Origin: Triticum aestivum
Lineage: Eukaryota > Streptophyta > Magnoliopsida > Poales > Poaceae
Length of the DNA stretch: 64,000 nt
NCBI RefSeq assembly: GCF_018294505.1
Contig: NC_057807.1
Location: forward strand, 172,895,498-172,959,497
Direction of reading: 5' to 3'
Below, piece by piece: positions 35,568 through 47,425 of the stretch. Made by a program: the position numbers and the translations under genes. Numbering within the stretch: position 1 is the stretch's first letter; each line of letters opens with the position of its first letter. The notes beneath the pieces are model-generated. The model saw nothing but the letters and a program-made list of their open reading frames with translations, did no database searches and was not told where the DNA came from.

Positions 35568-35574
35568 CTTTCTT

Positions 35575-35868
35575 TTGCAGGGAAGGGTCTCCGGCCGAAA
35601 ATTAAAGGCGTCTGATGCTATTGTTGGGGACCTAAAACATCTTGTAGGGCGCAAGATCAAATGCCCAAATGGTCTCACTATGTATTTTGTTCCTGAATTG
35701 TTTGCCATTCATCCTATCAGTCCTAATCTTGATCTGAGCTTCAATAATCCTCCTGCTCGTCAAATGTTTATGCTTCACAATACTCTTGGTAAAGCCTATA
35801 CCCCTAACTGTACTGTAGGGTATGACATCTCATGCTTCAGAATGCATTATGGACAGCGGATGCACTAA
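35575..35868 (+). CDS. Element E start of pol (pre-protease segment)
   Basis: 98 codons in a different frame from gag and from the protease ORF that overlaps it at 35822. It reads GRKLKASDAIVGDLKHLVG, a linker seen between gag and protease in Sirevirus pol. A one-base shift near 35815-35835 joins it to the protease. With no zinc or catalytic motif, its role is only positional. Confidence 0.6.
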   Translation: MQGRVSGRKLKASDAIVGDLKHLVGRKIKCPNGLTMYFVPELFAIHPISPNLDLSFNNPPARQMFMLHNTLGKAYTPNCTVGYDISCFRMHYGQRMH

Positions 35869-37360
35869 TCATATGAATGGTGACCGAAGTCTTCTCATGG
35901 ACTCAACCTTACGTCCATCAGACAAGAGTCACATCACATTTGCTGACATTGGTAAAAGCAAGGTATTGGCTCTAGGTAGAGTTGCAATCTCAAAGGATCA
36001 ACACATGGATAAAGTGATGCTTGTTGAATCCCTTGGTTTCAACTTAATGTCTGTCTTGATGCTTTGTGACTTGAACATGATTGTGCTATTCGGAAAATAT
36101 CGTTGCCTTGTACTAATGGAATCTGACAAGTCTCTAGTATTTGAAGGGTATCGGAAAGATGATCTATACATGGTAGATTTCTCAGCAGGTCCACAGCTTG
36201 TCGTATGTCTTCTTGCAAAAGCTTCAGAATGCTGGCTCTGGCATCGGAGGCTGGGGCATGCTGGCATGAGGAAATTACACGCACTCGCCAAGAAGAAGCA
36301 TGTTATAGGCATGGAGGGTGTCATGTTCAAGAAGGATCATTTGTGTGGTGCTTGCGAAGCTGGAAAGATGACTAGGGAAAAGCACCCCTCGAAGACAATC
36401 ATGATGACATCTCAACCCTTCGAGTTGTTACACATGGACTTCTTTGTCCCTACTCACTACTCTACCCTCACAACAACTGCTTGTCATTATGGCTTCGTCA
36501 TTGTTGATGACTACTCAAGATATATATGGGTGCACATAATTCTCTACAAGACTGAACTGCAAGATGTCTTCAAACGCTTCGCCAATCGAGCCATGAACAA
36601 TTATGGCGTCAAGATCAAGCATATCAGAAGTGACAATGACATTGAGTTCAAGAACACCGTACTTGATCTTTATCTGGATACAATGGGAATCACTCATGAG
36701 TTCTCTACTCCATACACACCTCAGCAAAACGACATCGTAGAGCGCAAGAACAGAACCCTCATTGAGATGGCTCAAACAATGCTCGACGAGTACAAGACAC
36801 CAAGAAAGTTCTGGCCTGAAGCTATTGATATAGCATGTCACGTCATCAACCATTTTTACATCCATAATCTTCTGAACAAAACATCCTATGAGCTCCTTAC
36901 TGGCAAGAAGCCAAATGTCAGCTACTTCAGAGTATTTGGAGCTAGGTGCTGGATCAAGGATCCCCATCACAAGTCAAAATTTGCACCTAAAGCTCACGAA
37001 GGCTTCATGCTCGGTTACGGAAAGGACTCACACTCTTATAGAGTCTTCAACCTCTATCTCTACAAAATTGTCGAAACTATGGACGTGCGATTTGACGAAA
37101 CCAATGGTTCACAAAGAGAGCTCCTGCCAAGTATACTAGATGAAGCTCCGCCCAGCGAATCTATCAAGCTGATGGGAACTGGTGAAATCTTGCCTTCTGA
37201 AGCACAGCCTGAAGAGGAACTTATCATTTCTGCACCTAACCAACCTGAAGACAATGCTCAGACTGAAGACAATCCTCCCAATGATGACAATGATCAGCAA
37301 GAGCAAGGTCTTCATCCAGTTCATTCTCGAGTTGCAAATGAGTACAAATTGAGAAGATAA
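35822..37360 (+). CDS. Element E pol: aspartic protease and integrase
   Basis: The protease active site is at residues 10-13 (MDSG, in ECIMDSGCTNHM). The integrase zinc module follows: His141, His146, Cys175, Cys178 (HRRLGH, then CGAC). The catalytic residues are Asp206 (HMDFF), Asp271 (RSDND) and Glu307 (IVERKN), with 35 residues between the last two. The residue before IVERKN is Asp in place of the usual Gly, fitting a G-to-A change. The C-terminal part (ILPSEAQPEEE onward) is acidic linker. The frame ends at 37360 after a one-base loss near 37341; the following frame leads into RT. Confidence 0.92.
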   Translation: MTSHASECIMDSGCTNHMNGDRSLLMDSTLRPSDKSHITFADIGKSKVLALGRVAISKDQHMDKVMLVESLGFNLMSVLMLCDLNMIVLFGKYRCLVLMESDKSLVFEGYRKDDLYMVDFSAGPQLVVCLLAKASECWLWHRRLGHAGMRKLHALAKKKHVIGMEGVMFKKDHLCGACEAGKMTREKHPSKTIMMTSQPFELLHMDFFVPTHYSTLTTTACHYGFVIVDDYSRYIWVHIILYKTELQDVFKRFANRAMNNYGVKIKHIRSDNDIEFKNTVLDLYLDTMGITHEFSTPYTPQQNDIVERKNRTLIEMAQTMLDEYKTPRKFWPEAIDIACHVINHFYIHNLLNKTSYELLTGKKPNVSYFRVFGARCWIKDPHHKSKFAPKAHEGFMLGYGKDSHSYRVFNLYLYKIVETMDVRFDETNGSQRELLPSILDEAPPSESIKLMGTGEILPSEAQPEEELIISAPNQPEDNAQTEDNPPNDDNDQQEQGLHPVHSRVANEYKLRR

Positions 37361-38994
37361 TTGATAGCATCAATGCACCTGGTCCACTTACTCGCTCAAG
37401 AGCAACACAATTAGCAAATTTCTGTGGGCACTTTTCTTTTGTGTCAATACCAGAACCCAAGAAAGTTGCTGAAGCCTTTATGGAACCTGAATGGATACAA
37501 GCTATGCAAGAAGAACTTCAATAGTTCAAGTTGAACATTGTTTGGGAACTTGTCAAGCGTCCTGACCCTCGCAAGCATAACATTATTGGCACAAAATGGA
37601 TATATCGAAACAAGCAAGATGAGCATGGTCAAGTCGTCAGAAACAAAGCACGTCTTGTGGCTCAAGGATATACTCAAGTTGAAGGAATTGACTTCGATGA
37701 AACATTTGCTCCTGTGGCTAGGCTTGAAGCTATTCGCATACTGCTAGCCTATGCTAACCACCACAACATCTTGCTATATAAAATGGATGTGAAGAGTGCA
37801 TTTCTCAATGGCAAGATTGAAGAAGAAGTATACGTCGCTCAACCACCTGGCTTTGAAGATCCAAAACATCCTGATATGGTGTACAAGCTAAACAAAGCAC
37901 TGTATGGCCTCAAACAAGCTCCTCGCGCTTGGTATGATACGATCAAAGACTTCCTGAAGAGCAAATGCTTCAAACCTGGATCCCTCGATCCCACACTCTT
38001 CACGAAGACATATGATGGTGAACTTTTTGTGTGCCAAATATATGTGGATGACATTATCTTCGGCTGCACCAACCAGAAGTATAGTGATGAGTTTGGATAC
38101 ATGATGCAAGAGCCATATCAGATGTCCATGATGGGTGAGCTGAAGTTCTTCCTTGGTCTTCAAATTCATCAGCAAAGGAATGGCATCTTCATATCTTAAG
38201 AAAAATACCTCAAAGATTGTCTAAAGAAATTTGGAATGCAAGATTGCAAAGGTTACACGACGCCAATGCCTGCCAAACACCATCTGGGTCCCGACGACAA
38301 TGGTAAAGAGTTCGATCAAAAGGTATACCGCTCCATGATTGGTTCCTTACTTTACCTATGTGCATCTAGGCCAGATATTATGCTTAGTGTTTGCATGTGT
38401 GCTCGATTCCAAGCGGCACCAAAGGAATCGCATCACTTAGCTGTGAAGCGAATTCTTCGATATTTGGCTTACACCCCAACACTCGGATTATGGTATCCAA
38501 AGGGCTCAAAATTTGATCAGGTTGGATTCCCGGATGCTGATTATGCTGGTGACAAGGTGGATCGCATGTCTACATTAGGCACATGTCTCTTTATGGGACG
38601 ATCACTTGTCTGTTGGTCTTCAAAGAAGCAGAACTGTGTATCACTCTCAACTGCTGAATCTGAATACATTGCTGCTGGATCTTGCTGCGCTCAGTTTCTA
38701 TGGATGAAGCAAACTCTCAAGGACTATGGCATCAATCTGAAACAAGTACCTCTCTTCTGCGACAATGAAAGCGCCATCAAGATTGCCAACAATCCATTCC
38801 ATCACTCGAAGACAAATCACATTGAAATTCGTCATCACTTTCTCAGAGATCATGTCATGAAGAAAGATATTGACATCATTCACGTCAACACTGAAGAGCA
38901 ACTGGCAGATATCTTCACAAAGCCCTTGGATGAGAAAAGGTTTTGCAAGTTACGGTGTGAGCGGAATATCTTGGAATCCTCAAATGTCCTGTGA
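37361..38994 (+). pseudogene. Element E pol: reverse transcriptase and RNase H
   Basis: One frame with two stops, TAG 37522 and TAA 38197. RT_2-type Copia [70 protein letters not shown] and the catalytic YVDDII. RNase H follows (DADYAGD, LSTAESEYIAAGSCC, CDNESAIKIANNP, then EQLADIFTKPL), ending at 38994. Integrase lies upstream of RT, as expected of Copia. Both stops could come from CAG or CAA. Confidence 0.92.
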
Positions 38995-40288
38995 TCAGGC
39001 ACACATCGTAACACTTATTCATGTTGATGACTTAGATGTGCAACACACTATGTAAAGTATATCTTCAATCAATGAAGACTTGCATTCTAAGTGTGAATAC
39101 ATTAACATGGAATTTGACTTCGGAGCGCCACGATAATTGTGCGCCGTGTCTGGGTCTAATACTTCCTATACGGTGGGTAACGCCCCCACCAAATTTCTCT
39201 GTTTGACGTGTTTCACTCATGGCGTTATTTTTGTTATGTCTTCGCATTTGGTTTGTCTTCAATTTCAACTTATCTTCATGATTTTCTTCACTATGTTGAT
39301 TTGATTGCTTTCTGATATATATACTAGTGTTCTGTCCTCTACAGCTTTCACTTATAGCTATGTCTTCCTAGTTGAATCTTTTGAACTAAGTGAATGTGAT
39401 CGGACCCTAATCTCTCTATGCTTTCTATCTCAAGCTCTATCTGTCCAAATCATATGCATTCTATTGAAACTGTCGAATGTCTTCTCTGCGTCCTTGTCAG
39501 CAGAATACACAGAGACAAACATTAAGTCTGTTTTAAATGATTCATCCTTATTGTTTGAAATCCAGAGAAGCCGGAACGACCATCCGACAAACCTGGCGGG
39601 CGTGGGAACGTGGGACAACTCTGAGTATGTTGCATGCTTGCCATGTGCCCCTCAGATATGAACCGCCAGGGGCACCTGCGTAATTGCGCTGTGCCGCACA
39701 CTTCCTTATAAATACATATCCCCTGCGGTAAATAAAACCTTCTTCCACCTCTCCACCTCGTCAAAACCCTAGCGCCACCGCTAGCTCTCGATGACGCCGG
39801 CGACGAAGCGCTTAGCTGCCGCAACTTCTCCGACGCCGTCCTCACGCCGGCCGCGGACATCGTCCTCTCCGCCGCTGCCGTAGGTGTCCTCCGTTGCCAA
39901 GTTAGGGCACGATGGATTGAACTGCTCGGTCTCCTATTCATCCCATCTAGCAGTTCTTCGTGTGGTAAATACAACTCTATTTTTACCATCTTTTTGATCC
40001 TTAAAGATTCATCCTATTTACCAAAATTGGTTTCTGCCTATACAATGTTAGATCTATTCTGTCTGCATCTCATACTGCCTAGTATATTCACTTAAGCTTC
40101 ATATCTAGTTAGATTCCTCACTTGTACTTATTCACGGATTCGTACAAATCTGGGACCAACTCTCAACATATAAGTGAATGTCTTCGCATCATGAGGAAAA
40201 TGTCTTCAAACTGATTTATCTTCAAAATCTTCTGAGAATGCATATCACCTCTTCCCCTTCCCTCGCACTCTAATGCTATCACAGGTAC
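38995..40288 (+). other. Element E spacer between pol and env-like ORF, with internal promoter-like block
   Basis: 38995-39700 is non-coding. At 39705-39715 there is a TATA box, followed by a pyrimidine-rich, GC-rich leader with AAACCCTAG and an ATG at 39791 opening 30 codons (Ser/Pro/Arg-rich). From 39965 to 40284 the sequence is AT-rich, with GT at 39965 and CACAG at 40284 like an intron. These exact sites do not join 39791 to 40289 in frame, so the splicing is unproven. Confidence 0.55.
39705..39715 (+). promoter_or_regulatory. Internal TATA box upstream of the env-like ORF of E
   Basis: CTTATAAATAC with a GC-rich leader 40-190 bp downstream. It sits about 580 bp before the env-like ATG and is far from any LTR. 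Confidence 0.55.
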
Positions 40289-43200
40289 ATGTCCGTGGGA
40301 GAATCCCTTGGTTCTCATAGTCGACATTCGTTTGCAGAATTCTTACAGCATCACATTAACTCTCCCGAAGCCAGTTCATGTTTGTCCAACAAGCGAAAGC
40401 CTTTGAAGCCTTTGAACGTGTTGAAGCCAGTCAGTTTGAAGTTCATGGCTGCAGAGAAATCAGTAAGAAAGGGCGGCAGACAACATCGTGGGGGAACATC
40501 AAGAGATTTGCCTGATGACCTCTCAGAGCTTTACAAGACAGATCCTGAAGGGAATTATAATCAGCGCAAGACACGAATCCAATGGATTCGACGATATTGG
40601 GCTAAACAATGGTTCAAATACAAGTTCGTGACCCAGGAATATGCTGAGAAGAATGCTATCAAAAGTCCTTGGCGTGATATTCTCCTTCGAGGCCTTCCAC
40701 CCAAGAACAGAGCAGAAGCTATTCCACAGGGTTTCTACCCTTGTATGGTCCGTGGACCTCAGCCTAAAAATGCCGACCCATCGTCATTGCTCTGGTGTCG
40801 TGACGATAATCTCTTCAAGCGCAACTTCCAGCATGCAACGACATCGGCCAAGGAAAAAAAGAAGTCATTGGGATTAGACTTCAACCCTGGTCCCTCTGCT
40901 CCCCGTGCTGACGGCTCACGTGATGCAGAACCCAATGTCATCGGTCCATTCTACAACCTTGATGGCCTGATCACTCACATCTCGGTCCAAGGTGCCAAAC
41001 TGGATCATTTTGATGATGATTCTGACACTGATGAAGCCCCAGCTCCTACTCCAAAGCTGTAGAAGCCAAAGAAGGCTAAGGCTTCAAGATCAGCTCCTCC
41101 TCCAAAAGCTTCACGTGCAAAGCCACTGGCCACTGCACCTCCTGAAGACAGTGTGTAGTCTGAAGATCTATCACGTATCTCCAAGAAGACAGAGAAGAAA
41201 AAGGAAATCATCAAAAATACTGATCAGACATTGACTCCTGCTGCCATTCTGCGAGAAGAGCACATTGATCTGTCCAGCAATGAAGATCTTGTAGATGATG
41301 CTCTTGAGCTACTGATCAAGAGTAAGGAAGAAGCAGAGATCTTCAATGATTTGCCTCTCTTCGATGTGGCAATCATCCATAACTTCATTGATGAGTGGTT
41401 TGACACCCCAAATCTCAGCTTTGAAGATCTGCAACTGCCCATTGGCCTCAGCGTCTCCTTCAATGGCGCCGTTGCTTCTGACCTAGCTCTTGCTCAGCAC
41501 ATCGTTGAACTGAAGCACAAGATCGACTATGAGAAAGCTCAGTTCAAGAAGCATGTGGCAAAGCACATCGTGCAAGATGTCAAAAACTTAAAGATCATGC
41601 TGCACGAGCTCAAAGAAGCCTTTCTCAAGAAGCGCGAAGAAGCTAAAGGCTCTCGTGAGTGCATGAAGAGTCTGGATGACAAGTGTGTGCAAGCCTACAA
41701 TGAGGCTGAGAAGCGCAAGGCTCTTGGTCGTCCTGGCATTGACCCCAGAATGGCTGCAACCAAGAAGAAGCCATCAACTGACCAATCTGCACCTTCAAGG
41801 CAGGAATAACCTCGCATAGTCTTCCCAAGCAGCATGACTGGCTCGAAGCCAAAGGTCAGGTCAACCGCTTCAGAACTAAAGAAGACGAGGACTGCCGAGG
41901 CTGAAGCCAGAAAAAGGAATAATCCTGAAGCCTCTGATGTTGCTCCCTCCAAGAAGAAGCGCAAAATCAAGAATGATCGGGCTGCTCCCACAGAGCCCTC
42001 AGTTGTTGAACCTATATTAATGGTTCGCCCAACATCTGAACACCAAGAACGACAGATGATAGTTCATGAGCCTGCTTCCACAGAGGCTCAGGAAGCTGAA
42101 GACATTCCAGCAGTTGATCCCACCGCTGCTGAAGACATTGGTCACAATGACAATGTTGAATATGATGAAGTTCTTCCTTAGATCGAACACAACTTGGTAT
42201 CATCGCCTGTTCTCACGAACAGCGAACTCATCAGCATTGGTCGTCCTCTGACGCCAATTGCTCAGGATGCATCATGGGCTGATCACCCACAACAACAAAG
42301 CTCCCCGAGTACTCCCCAACAACAACAAGTCACACCACCTGTGCAAGAAGAAGAGGATGACTTTGAGGCCCAGCCAACTCCATCTCCAAAGGCGTCGCCA
42401 GCATTACTCAGACTTCGCAAAGGACCAAGGCCTCAAGTCCCTCTTTCGAGCGTTCCAGAAGGAGAAGTGCACCACCAATCTGTTGCACGTCAAGTGTTTC
42501 CAGAAGCCACTCCGACTGTGAATGTCTCCGTGTCTGAAGCCAAAGTTGCTGAAGACAATCCGGCTGCATCAGCCGATGACAAACAAGAAGAAGAACGTGT
42601 CCCAACTCCCCCCATTACAGAAGAAGCTGTTCCTGAAGTGAACGTGCCAGTGCCCGACCCTCCAGCTCATCAAGTGGAGGTTGAAAATCTTCAGGCTTCC
42701 ACCACCAACACAAATGAAGCCAATGACGTAGTCATGGCTGAAGCAAATGTGGAGCCTGCACCAACCAATGTGCCAGAAGCCAATGATGCAACTGCTCCTG
42801 AAGCATCTGTTGTGCAGCCTGACGCCTCTGTTGTTGCCACTACTCCTGTTCCGCCACTACTCCCAGGTACTGCCACCTCTACAGGGTCCTTCAATGCAAA
42901 TAGCTTCAAAAGCCACAACACCTTCTTTGACAGAGCAAAGAACCCCTACTCAAGGCCAAGAATATCATCTGATCGTTTCTGGAGCTATCAGCAGTGAAGC
43001 TATTACTCCTGCGTTCTGTATGATCAAGGGCACATTTTCCCTCATATGCGCCTCGACACTGAAGCCATTGCTGGACTGCCATGCTTAGAAGAAGCACTTG
43101 ACTACTTTCGTGATGCAGGTCTGCTCAGCTTTGTGATAGACAAAGAACATTGGAATGAGGAACTTTTGCTTCAATTCTATGCTACCCTCCACATTCGCGG

Positions 43201-44422
43201 CTACTATAGGGATACAAAGACATGGGTTCTCGAGTGGATGACAGGAAATTTTCATCATGAAGCCAAAGCTCTTGACGTCATTGAGCTTACAGTCTTACCC
43301 ACTCCCGGAGAGCTATTCAAACCTGATTGTTAACTCCACCGCAATGCACTGGAGAGCATCTTCCATAAGCCAGAGCCCAACATGAGCCAAATGTTGAGCA
43401 TGATGAAGCCTCTGCCACCTGACGCTGAATACCCAAAGGAGTTCTTTCTTGATGACCTTGAGTATCTGCCTCGCACAATATATCACATCATCAGGCGAAC
43501 TCTATGGCCTATCAAAGGGCATTCATCAGCTGCAAAACTTGAAGGAGCCATGAAGACATTGGTCTTTTACATCCTCAATAGCATCAGCTTCAATACACAA
43601 GAATTCTTCATCCGGCAACTGGCTGCGTCTTGATCTGACCTTTTTGGCCTGAAATTCTATGCTCCATGGGTCATGCGCCTCATCAAGCTACACTCTGCTA
43701 TCAACTATCAGCCCTCTGCTCGCAATCATCTGATCTTTCTACCAAAGGTGGATATCTCAGTTGAAGCCATATACCCTGAGCCTGCCAAGAAGCCTCTTTG
43801 TCTTCAAAATGCTGATCGGCAAAGCTTCACTCAACCCATGGAAGGAGTCCAAGCAGTAACTCGTGTCTATCCAATTGCTGGGAACACTCGTCTGCCTCAC
43901 CGTGCGCAAACTGAAGTTACTGAGAGCACAATTGCCCAAAGGCCTAAGAAGCACTCTCGCGTCCTAAATGACCGAGAACTTCTTGTGGCACTGCATCAGA
44001 AACAAGACAAGCATCACTTCTGGCTCAAGCGACAGATGCAAAGCCTCTTGGTGGATGTCAATCGCATTCGAAATCTTGCCACCAATAATGCTTTTGTCAC
44101 ACACGAGACCTGTCGGCGATCATGGAAGAGTTTGACACTGCTCAGTGCTGAAGCAGATCTTCAAGACGATGGCTTCACTAAAAGATTCAAGTTTGACTCC
44201 ACTCCTCCATGGAATGTTGTCCTACGTCGAACTCCATCCCTTGAAGACTCTGACTATTCTTCCTCCGCGGCAACTGTGAATGCCAAAGTGATCGATGATG
44301 AAGATGATGCTACTTCACCGCCCCCTACTTCTGCACGCATCAACACTGCACCAAGTTCGTCTGCGCCGCCAAACAACAACGACAACCCTGCTGCTTCACC
44401 TACTCCTCATGGGAACGAGTAG
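40289..44422 (+). pseudogene. Element E env-like (Sirevirus third) ORF: one 1378-codon frame with seven stops
   Basis: The whole stretch is in one frame with no frameshift. Stops are at 41060 (TAG), 41156 (TAG), 41807 (TAA), 42179 (TAG), 42995 (TGA), 43331 (TAA) and 43631 (TGA). The N-terminal part has a conserved Trp/Arg-rich segment (RIQWIRRYWAKQWFKYKF). The middle (42250-42950) is low complexity, rich in Pro, Glu, Ala and Val. A helical domain follows (YATLHIRGYYRDTKTWVLEW, then DDLEYLPRTIYHIIRRTLW), like the plant-transposon-associated domain in Sirevirus ORFs. Near the C-terminus is a coiled coil (ELLVALHQKQDKHHFWLKRQ). I see no signal peptide or membrane segment, so 'env-like' refers to position only. 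Confidence 0.82.
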
Positions 44423-44946
44423 ATGCTCTATGTCTTCAAACCTTTTTGGTCCTTACTGACAAAAGGGGGAGAAGCATATGAGTTTGATAGTCTTCAAGCG
44501 TGTTCATATGGGCGGTTGCTTTATATTTTGCCTAGTGTTTACAACTCTAACTTTTGATACGTTTGGTTCTTTGAGTTGTAACACTTAAAATCGATGGTAG
44601 TGTGCTACTTATTTGGTTTTCTATGATGCGATGATAAATTCCGCATGTGCGATGATAATTTCCGCACTTAGATCATTCTGCAGACGTCCATTTTTCATTA
44701 TGCATGTCATTCTCTTAGTTATATCATTTCATGCATGATGAATTACCTTCATAAGTTGAAGAGGATCTCCACAAGTACAACCTGCCATGTGCATTTGCAT
44801 TCCAAAAGCAAATTACTTATATGCACATGTTCAGGGGGAGCCTTTGCCACTTATGAAGACAATACCCTATCCTTTACAATTTCACATACTTTATCCCCGT
44901 TGAAAACTTCAACCAGTTTGTCATAAATCACCAAAAAGGGGGATAT
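44423..44946 (+). other. Element E 3' untranslated region with three polypurine tracts
   Basis: Purine tracts at 44461-44474 (AAAAGGGGGAGAAG), 44832-44840 (CAGGGGGAG) and 44933-44943 (AAAAAGGGGGA). The last is the one next to the 3' LTR and should prime plus-strand DNA. Repeated tracts in this region are reported for Sireviruses. Confidence 0.75.
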
Positions 44947-45537
44947 TGTAAGTGCATCTAGTGCCACCCCTAGTTGGTTTTGGAGTATTGACGACAAATT
45001 TGGTTGAGGGACTAATGCGTTTGTGAGAATTGCAGGATAACACAGGTAGTGTCCCATATTGATTCGGTTTACCTACCGGAGATGACCCCTAAAAATGTAT
45101 GTAGACATTGACGACAATGGTGGTATGTGAAGATATTCATATTGAAGACTATGACATGAGAAGACATTGAGTGAAGACTATGGAGCGCGAAGATTGTGTC
45201 GTTTCGTTGTTTCCTTTTTCTTCTTTGTTGAGTCATAGGAACCACCGTACTGTTAAGTGTGGTCCAAGTGAACAAAGTTAGAATGACTGAAGTGATGCTC
45301 AACCCAAATCCTATGTCTTCGAGCAAAGACAATGAGAGCAAATCTTATCTAGAGCTGGATGAGTCAGCTTTGCTTGTAGCCCAAGTAAAGTTGCCGTGTG
45401 TGTTTGAAATCTAACCGTTGGAACACGTGTCAGTTCCTTATTGACCCAGGGTCATTTCAGACATATCAGGTCGGGTTGCCTAGTGGCTATAAATAGCCCA
45501 TCCCCTACACCATAAATTGGTGGCTGCTCAGAGTTAG
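44947..45537 (+). repeat. Element E 3' LTR, left part (split by F)
   Basis: It matches 32483-33073 of the 5' LTR, with TATA at about 45485. It ends GTTAG (45533-45537), the target duplication of F. The rest of this LTR is at 61456-62198. Confidence 0.93.
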
Positions 45538-46613
45538 TGTCGGGGGTTGGGTGTGACATATGCCAAAGGATGGCTTATCATGGTGGGAGCGAGTAGAACG
45601 TCGCCGGTGCCTGGAAGCGGGATGAGGCGAAGACATGCACACCGGTGGAACTTACCCAACTTCAGGGCTCTCCTAGGAGATAACACCCCTACTGCTGCTC
45701 TGCGGGGTCTCCGCATGATCACTAAGGCAAAGTGACTACAATGGTGCTCCTGGAGCTGTATGGAGAGGCAGGAGAGGGCAAGGCTAGCTCTCTCCTCCGA
45801 TGCTATCTGGTCTATCTCTATCAAGGTCCGAACCCTTTGCATGGGTGCCCCGGGGGGTTTATATAGGCCTACCCCCGGGGTACAATGGTAATCCGGATGG
45901 GCACGGGTCCCAGCCGTCTGTCTCTCAGCCCGCCGTCCTTCCCGCCGGCTTCTGGGGCCCACCGACTGGTGGGTCCCACGGACAGGCTTGATACTGTAGC
46001 GGCACTCTTGATGACGCAGGCTTGGTCATTGGGTCATGGCAACAGTGCCGCCGTCTATCGGGCGATCACTGTCGCCATTCCCCATCCTATCTGATTAATG
46101 GCTCGTGGGGCCCTGGGGAGGAGTCGGCCGACTCCGGGGAGGTCGACTCCTGCAGGTCCATCTTCGGGGCGCTCAGGCCATTTTCGGTCCACCCACTAAC
46201 AGGCGGCCCCGCGGTCTTCGGGTCGTACAGGCCGGCGTCGTGGGCACAGTGCATTGCGCACTGTGGCTGAGGTCAGGGCAGGCATGGCAACAGTGCCGCG
46301 CCTCGCTGGGGATCTTCAAGCGATACGGCTCACTGTAGCCATGCCGGTCCTTCGTAAGCAGGGGGAAACGGCCACGCCGTGACCGTACCCTGCATCGTAC
46401 TTCGTGATGAGGGAGGAGTCATGGGCCGACTCTCCATAGTCGGCCTCTCTGGAGGTCGCCAGCTTGGAGTCGGCTTTTCTTGGAGTCGCCGTTTGGGACT
46501 CGGCTTGTCTTGGAGTCGTCGTCTAGGATTCGGCCTGAGGGGCGCGGCCTGCCTCGATGTCTTGAAAGGTCCTGGGACTCGGGTTAGCCTACCCGTGGCC
46601 CATTACTCCGACA
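45538..46613 (-). repeat. Element F 3' LTR (1076 bp)
   Basis: Plus-strand ends TGTCGGGGGTTGGG and TACTCCGACA. TATATAAACC on the minus strand at 45865-45856. It has many GTCGGC/GCCGAC motifs. It aligns with 60373-61450. Confidence 0.92.
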
Positions 46614-47066
46614 GTAGTCCCCGAAGCTGGTGAAGCCCTGCGGACGCTGCATTGTGGGGCTTCGACAGCTTCAACCTTCCCGGTGCGGACTCTGGAACTC
46701 GGCTGCCGTCTTCCCTTGGGCCGATTGTCGAGAGTCTGATGTTTTCCAGCGAGGAGCCGCAGCTTGAAAGTCGCGGCGAGAAACCAGGCGGCGTGCCTGA
46801 TACGCTTCCCTGCAGCCATCGGGGCGGTCCTATCGCGTGGCGCCATGTGGAGAGGATAGCCTGCCTACCCACGCGCTCGACGGGACGGGCCGTCAGGCGG
46901 GGCCCGCCATCACCGTGCCTCGGCATATGAACGGATCCGTTGCGGCCGTGGACGGTTGGTTTTCCCACGTTGTTACTGCGCGCAGTAACTTCGTGGGGGT
47001 AAATCATGGGGCGGCGTGGGGCATCGTGCGCAGTTAATCCCACGTCCGCCGCCTCGGCCTCTCAGC
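46614..47066 (+). other. Element F region between 3' LTR and antisense gene
   Basis: 453 bp with no supported gene, directly before the assembly gap. On the plus strand this is upstream of the antisense gene, so its promoter probably lies here or in the gap. GTAGTCCCCGAAGC next to the LTR recurs, altered, in the introns of that gene. Confidence 0.55.
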
Positions 47067-47332
47067 NNNNNNNNNNNNNNNNNNNNNNNNNNNNNNNNNN
47101 NNNNNNNNNNNNNNNNNNNNNNNNNNNNNNNNNNNNNNNNNNNNNNNNNNNNNNNNNNNNNNNNNNNNNNNNNNNNNNNNNNNNNNNNNNNNNNNNNNNN
47201 NNNNNNNNNNNNNNNNNNNNNNNNNNNNNNNNNNNNNNNNNNNNNNNNNNNNNNNNNNNNNNNNNNNNNNNNNNNNNNNNNNNNNNNNNNNNNNNNNNNN
47301 NNNNNNNNNNNNNNNNNNNNNNNNNNNNNNNN
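47067..47332. other. Assembly gap (266 N)
   Basis: A run of N only. It lies about 95 bp upstream of the antisense gene's start codon, so its core promoter is probably missing. Any ORF drawn across it is meaningless. Confidence 1.
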
Positions 47333-47425
47333 GCACGCACGCTCTTCTCCCCCGTTCCCCCGCCTCATCTTGCCTTCTCTCCCTCCTGCCTCTGTCATTG
47401 AGCGGGAGCACTCCACACCACGGCG

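Noticed and set aside
39791..40300. A defined two-exon start for E's env-like gene (39791-39964 joined to 40285)
   Set aside because: That join changes frame and soon meets a stop, and exon 1 has a TAG after 30 codons, so I do not annotate it as coding.
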